Program-made: the position numbers and the translations under genes
Notes under the pieces: model-generated
What the model saw: the letters and a program-made list of their open reading frames with translations, nothing else
Database searches by the model: none
Told to the model about the DNA's origin: nothing
Assembly: GCF_008931805.1 (NCBI RefSeq)
Contig: NZ_CP044399.1
Coordinates: 2,480,001 to 2,544,000 of the forward strand
Direction of reading: 5' to 3'
From: Moritella marina ATCC 15381
GTDB lineage: Bacteria > Pseudomonadota > Gammaproteobacteria > Enterobacterales > Moritellaceae
Length of the DNA: 64,000 bases
Part shown: positions 63,689 to 64,000 of the stretch, one piece after another
Layout of the letters: every line of letters begins with the position of its first letter
Position numbering within the stretch: the stretch's first letter is position 1

Positions 63689-64000
63689 TTAATTTAATAT
63701 AACCAGGTCATCGATTTGAACATTTCCAGTTGGCTGTCTATCCACTGTCATTAAACTTGCTTGTTGCTCATACAATTTTGTTACTTCTACTTGGCTACTA
63801 CTATTGGTTTCTTTTTTACGATGGATGCCAAACTGATCAACATAACTGCCCGTATGTTTAATCAAAAAACGGTCGCCTAATTTTAAGCCATTGTTGCGAC
63901 CAATATTAATATTTACCTCATTGCCATCCACAGCGATAACACGCGCTTCCACCGATTTACACTGTAAACTCGCATCTAAATCAAACAGCACATCATCAAT
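63689..64000 (-). CDS. flgT: C-terminal part of flagellar protein FlgT (runs off the right edge)
   Basis: 103 residues are visible and the frame is open to the window end, so the start is outside. VLFDLDASLQCKSVEARVIAVDGNEVNINIGRNNGLKLGDRFLIKHTG matches the C-terminal domain of FlgT, and the end QIDDLVILN fits the family. In Vibrio FlgT is needed for the periplasmic H-ring of the sodium-driven polar motor. Other flagellar genes would be expected beyond the right edge. The family assignment rests on a short stretch. Confidence 0.75.
   Translation of the reverse strand: MDDVLFDLDASLQCKSVEARVIAVDGNEVNINIGRNNGLKLGDRFLIKHTGSYVDQFGIHRKKETNSSSQVEVTKLYEQQASLMTVDRQPTGNVQIDDLVILN

Noticed and set aside
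1-64000. Mobile elements, prophage or genomic island boundaries
   Set aside because: No transposase, integrase, phage gene or flanking direct repeat at the tRNA-Ser genes was found; composition looks uniform by eye.

Overview
The window looks like a stretch of chromosome from a cold-adapted or marine gammaproteobacterium, AT-rich and close to Moritella, Psychromonas, Shewanella and Vibrio. This is inferred from gene content: OmpU-like porin, FlgT, DUF2986 and DUF1456 proteins, the Bat (von Willebrand) operon, a TAXI-type TRAP transporter, several FadL porins, and the sohB/yciK/topA neighbourhood also found in E. coli. I see no transposase, integrase, phage gene, CRISPR array or rRNA. Most genes are ordinary chromosomal genes in short operons.

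Layout. 1-5873 (+): a Bat/aerotolerance-type operon (DUF58 protein cut by the window edge, DUF4381, BatA, a BatB-BatC fusion with a 19-copy 18-bp coding repeat, BatD). 6204-7217 (+): fructose-1,6-bisphosphatase behind a conspicuous 20-bp dyad. 7812-12339 (+): three successive FadL-family porins; the first has a near-consensus FadR operator and a CRP/FNR-like site upstream. 12406-17947 (-): an operon of four glycosyltransferases and a histidine phosphatase, product unknown. 18065-26455 (-): MscS-family channel, general porin, topA and sohB, with yciK divergent. 27555-34809 (+): 5-oxoprolinase pxpABC, then a TAXI-TRAP transporter and a universal stress protein. 34977-37079 (+): a REC-CheC-like response regulator next to a diguanylate cyclase.

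37177-41256 (-): DUF2986, DUF1456, two alpha/beta hydrolases and an EamA permease. 41518-44797 (+): formate-tetrahydrofolate ligase and the Hsp70-like YegD. 44945-48481: a TraF-type barrel protein and an aminotransferase (-), with a divergent AraC/GyrI-like regulator (+). 48527-49084: two near-identical 162-bp units, each with a tRNA-Ser(UGA) and its terminator, followed by an ammonium transporter (-). 50733-56546 (-): frdABCD preceded by an M20 peptidase and yjiH-yjiG; a perfect FNR box sits upstream of yjiH. 57049-57877 (-): ohr-doxX, with an OhrR-like operator over the ohr promoter. 58099-63454 (-): DUF3332 lipoprotein, a YbaY-META lipoprotein, an exported amidohydrolase carrying a second YbaY domain, and an HSL-type esterase. 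The end of flgT lies at the right edge.

The parts most worth a second look are the FNR-headed yjiHG-M20-frd region, the glycosyltransferase/phosphatase operon, the amidohydrolase-YbaY fusion beside a YbaY-META lipoprotein, the regulatory sites at fadL and ohr, and the pxp/TAXI-TRAP neighbourhood. No wholly new defence or mobile system is evident. All family assignments come from reading motifs by eye, without a database search.
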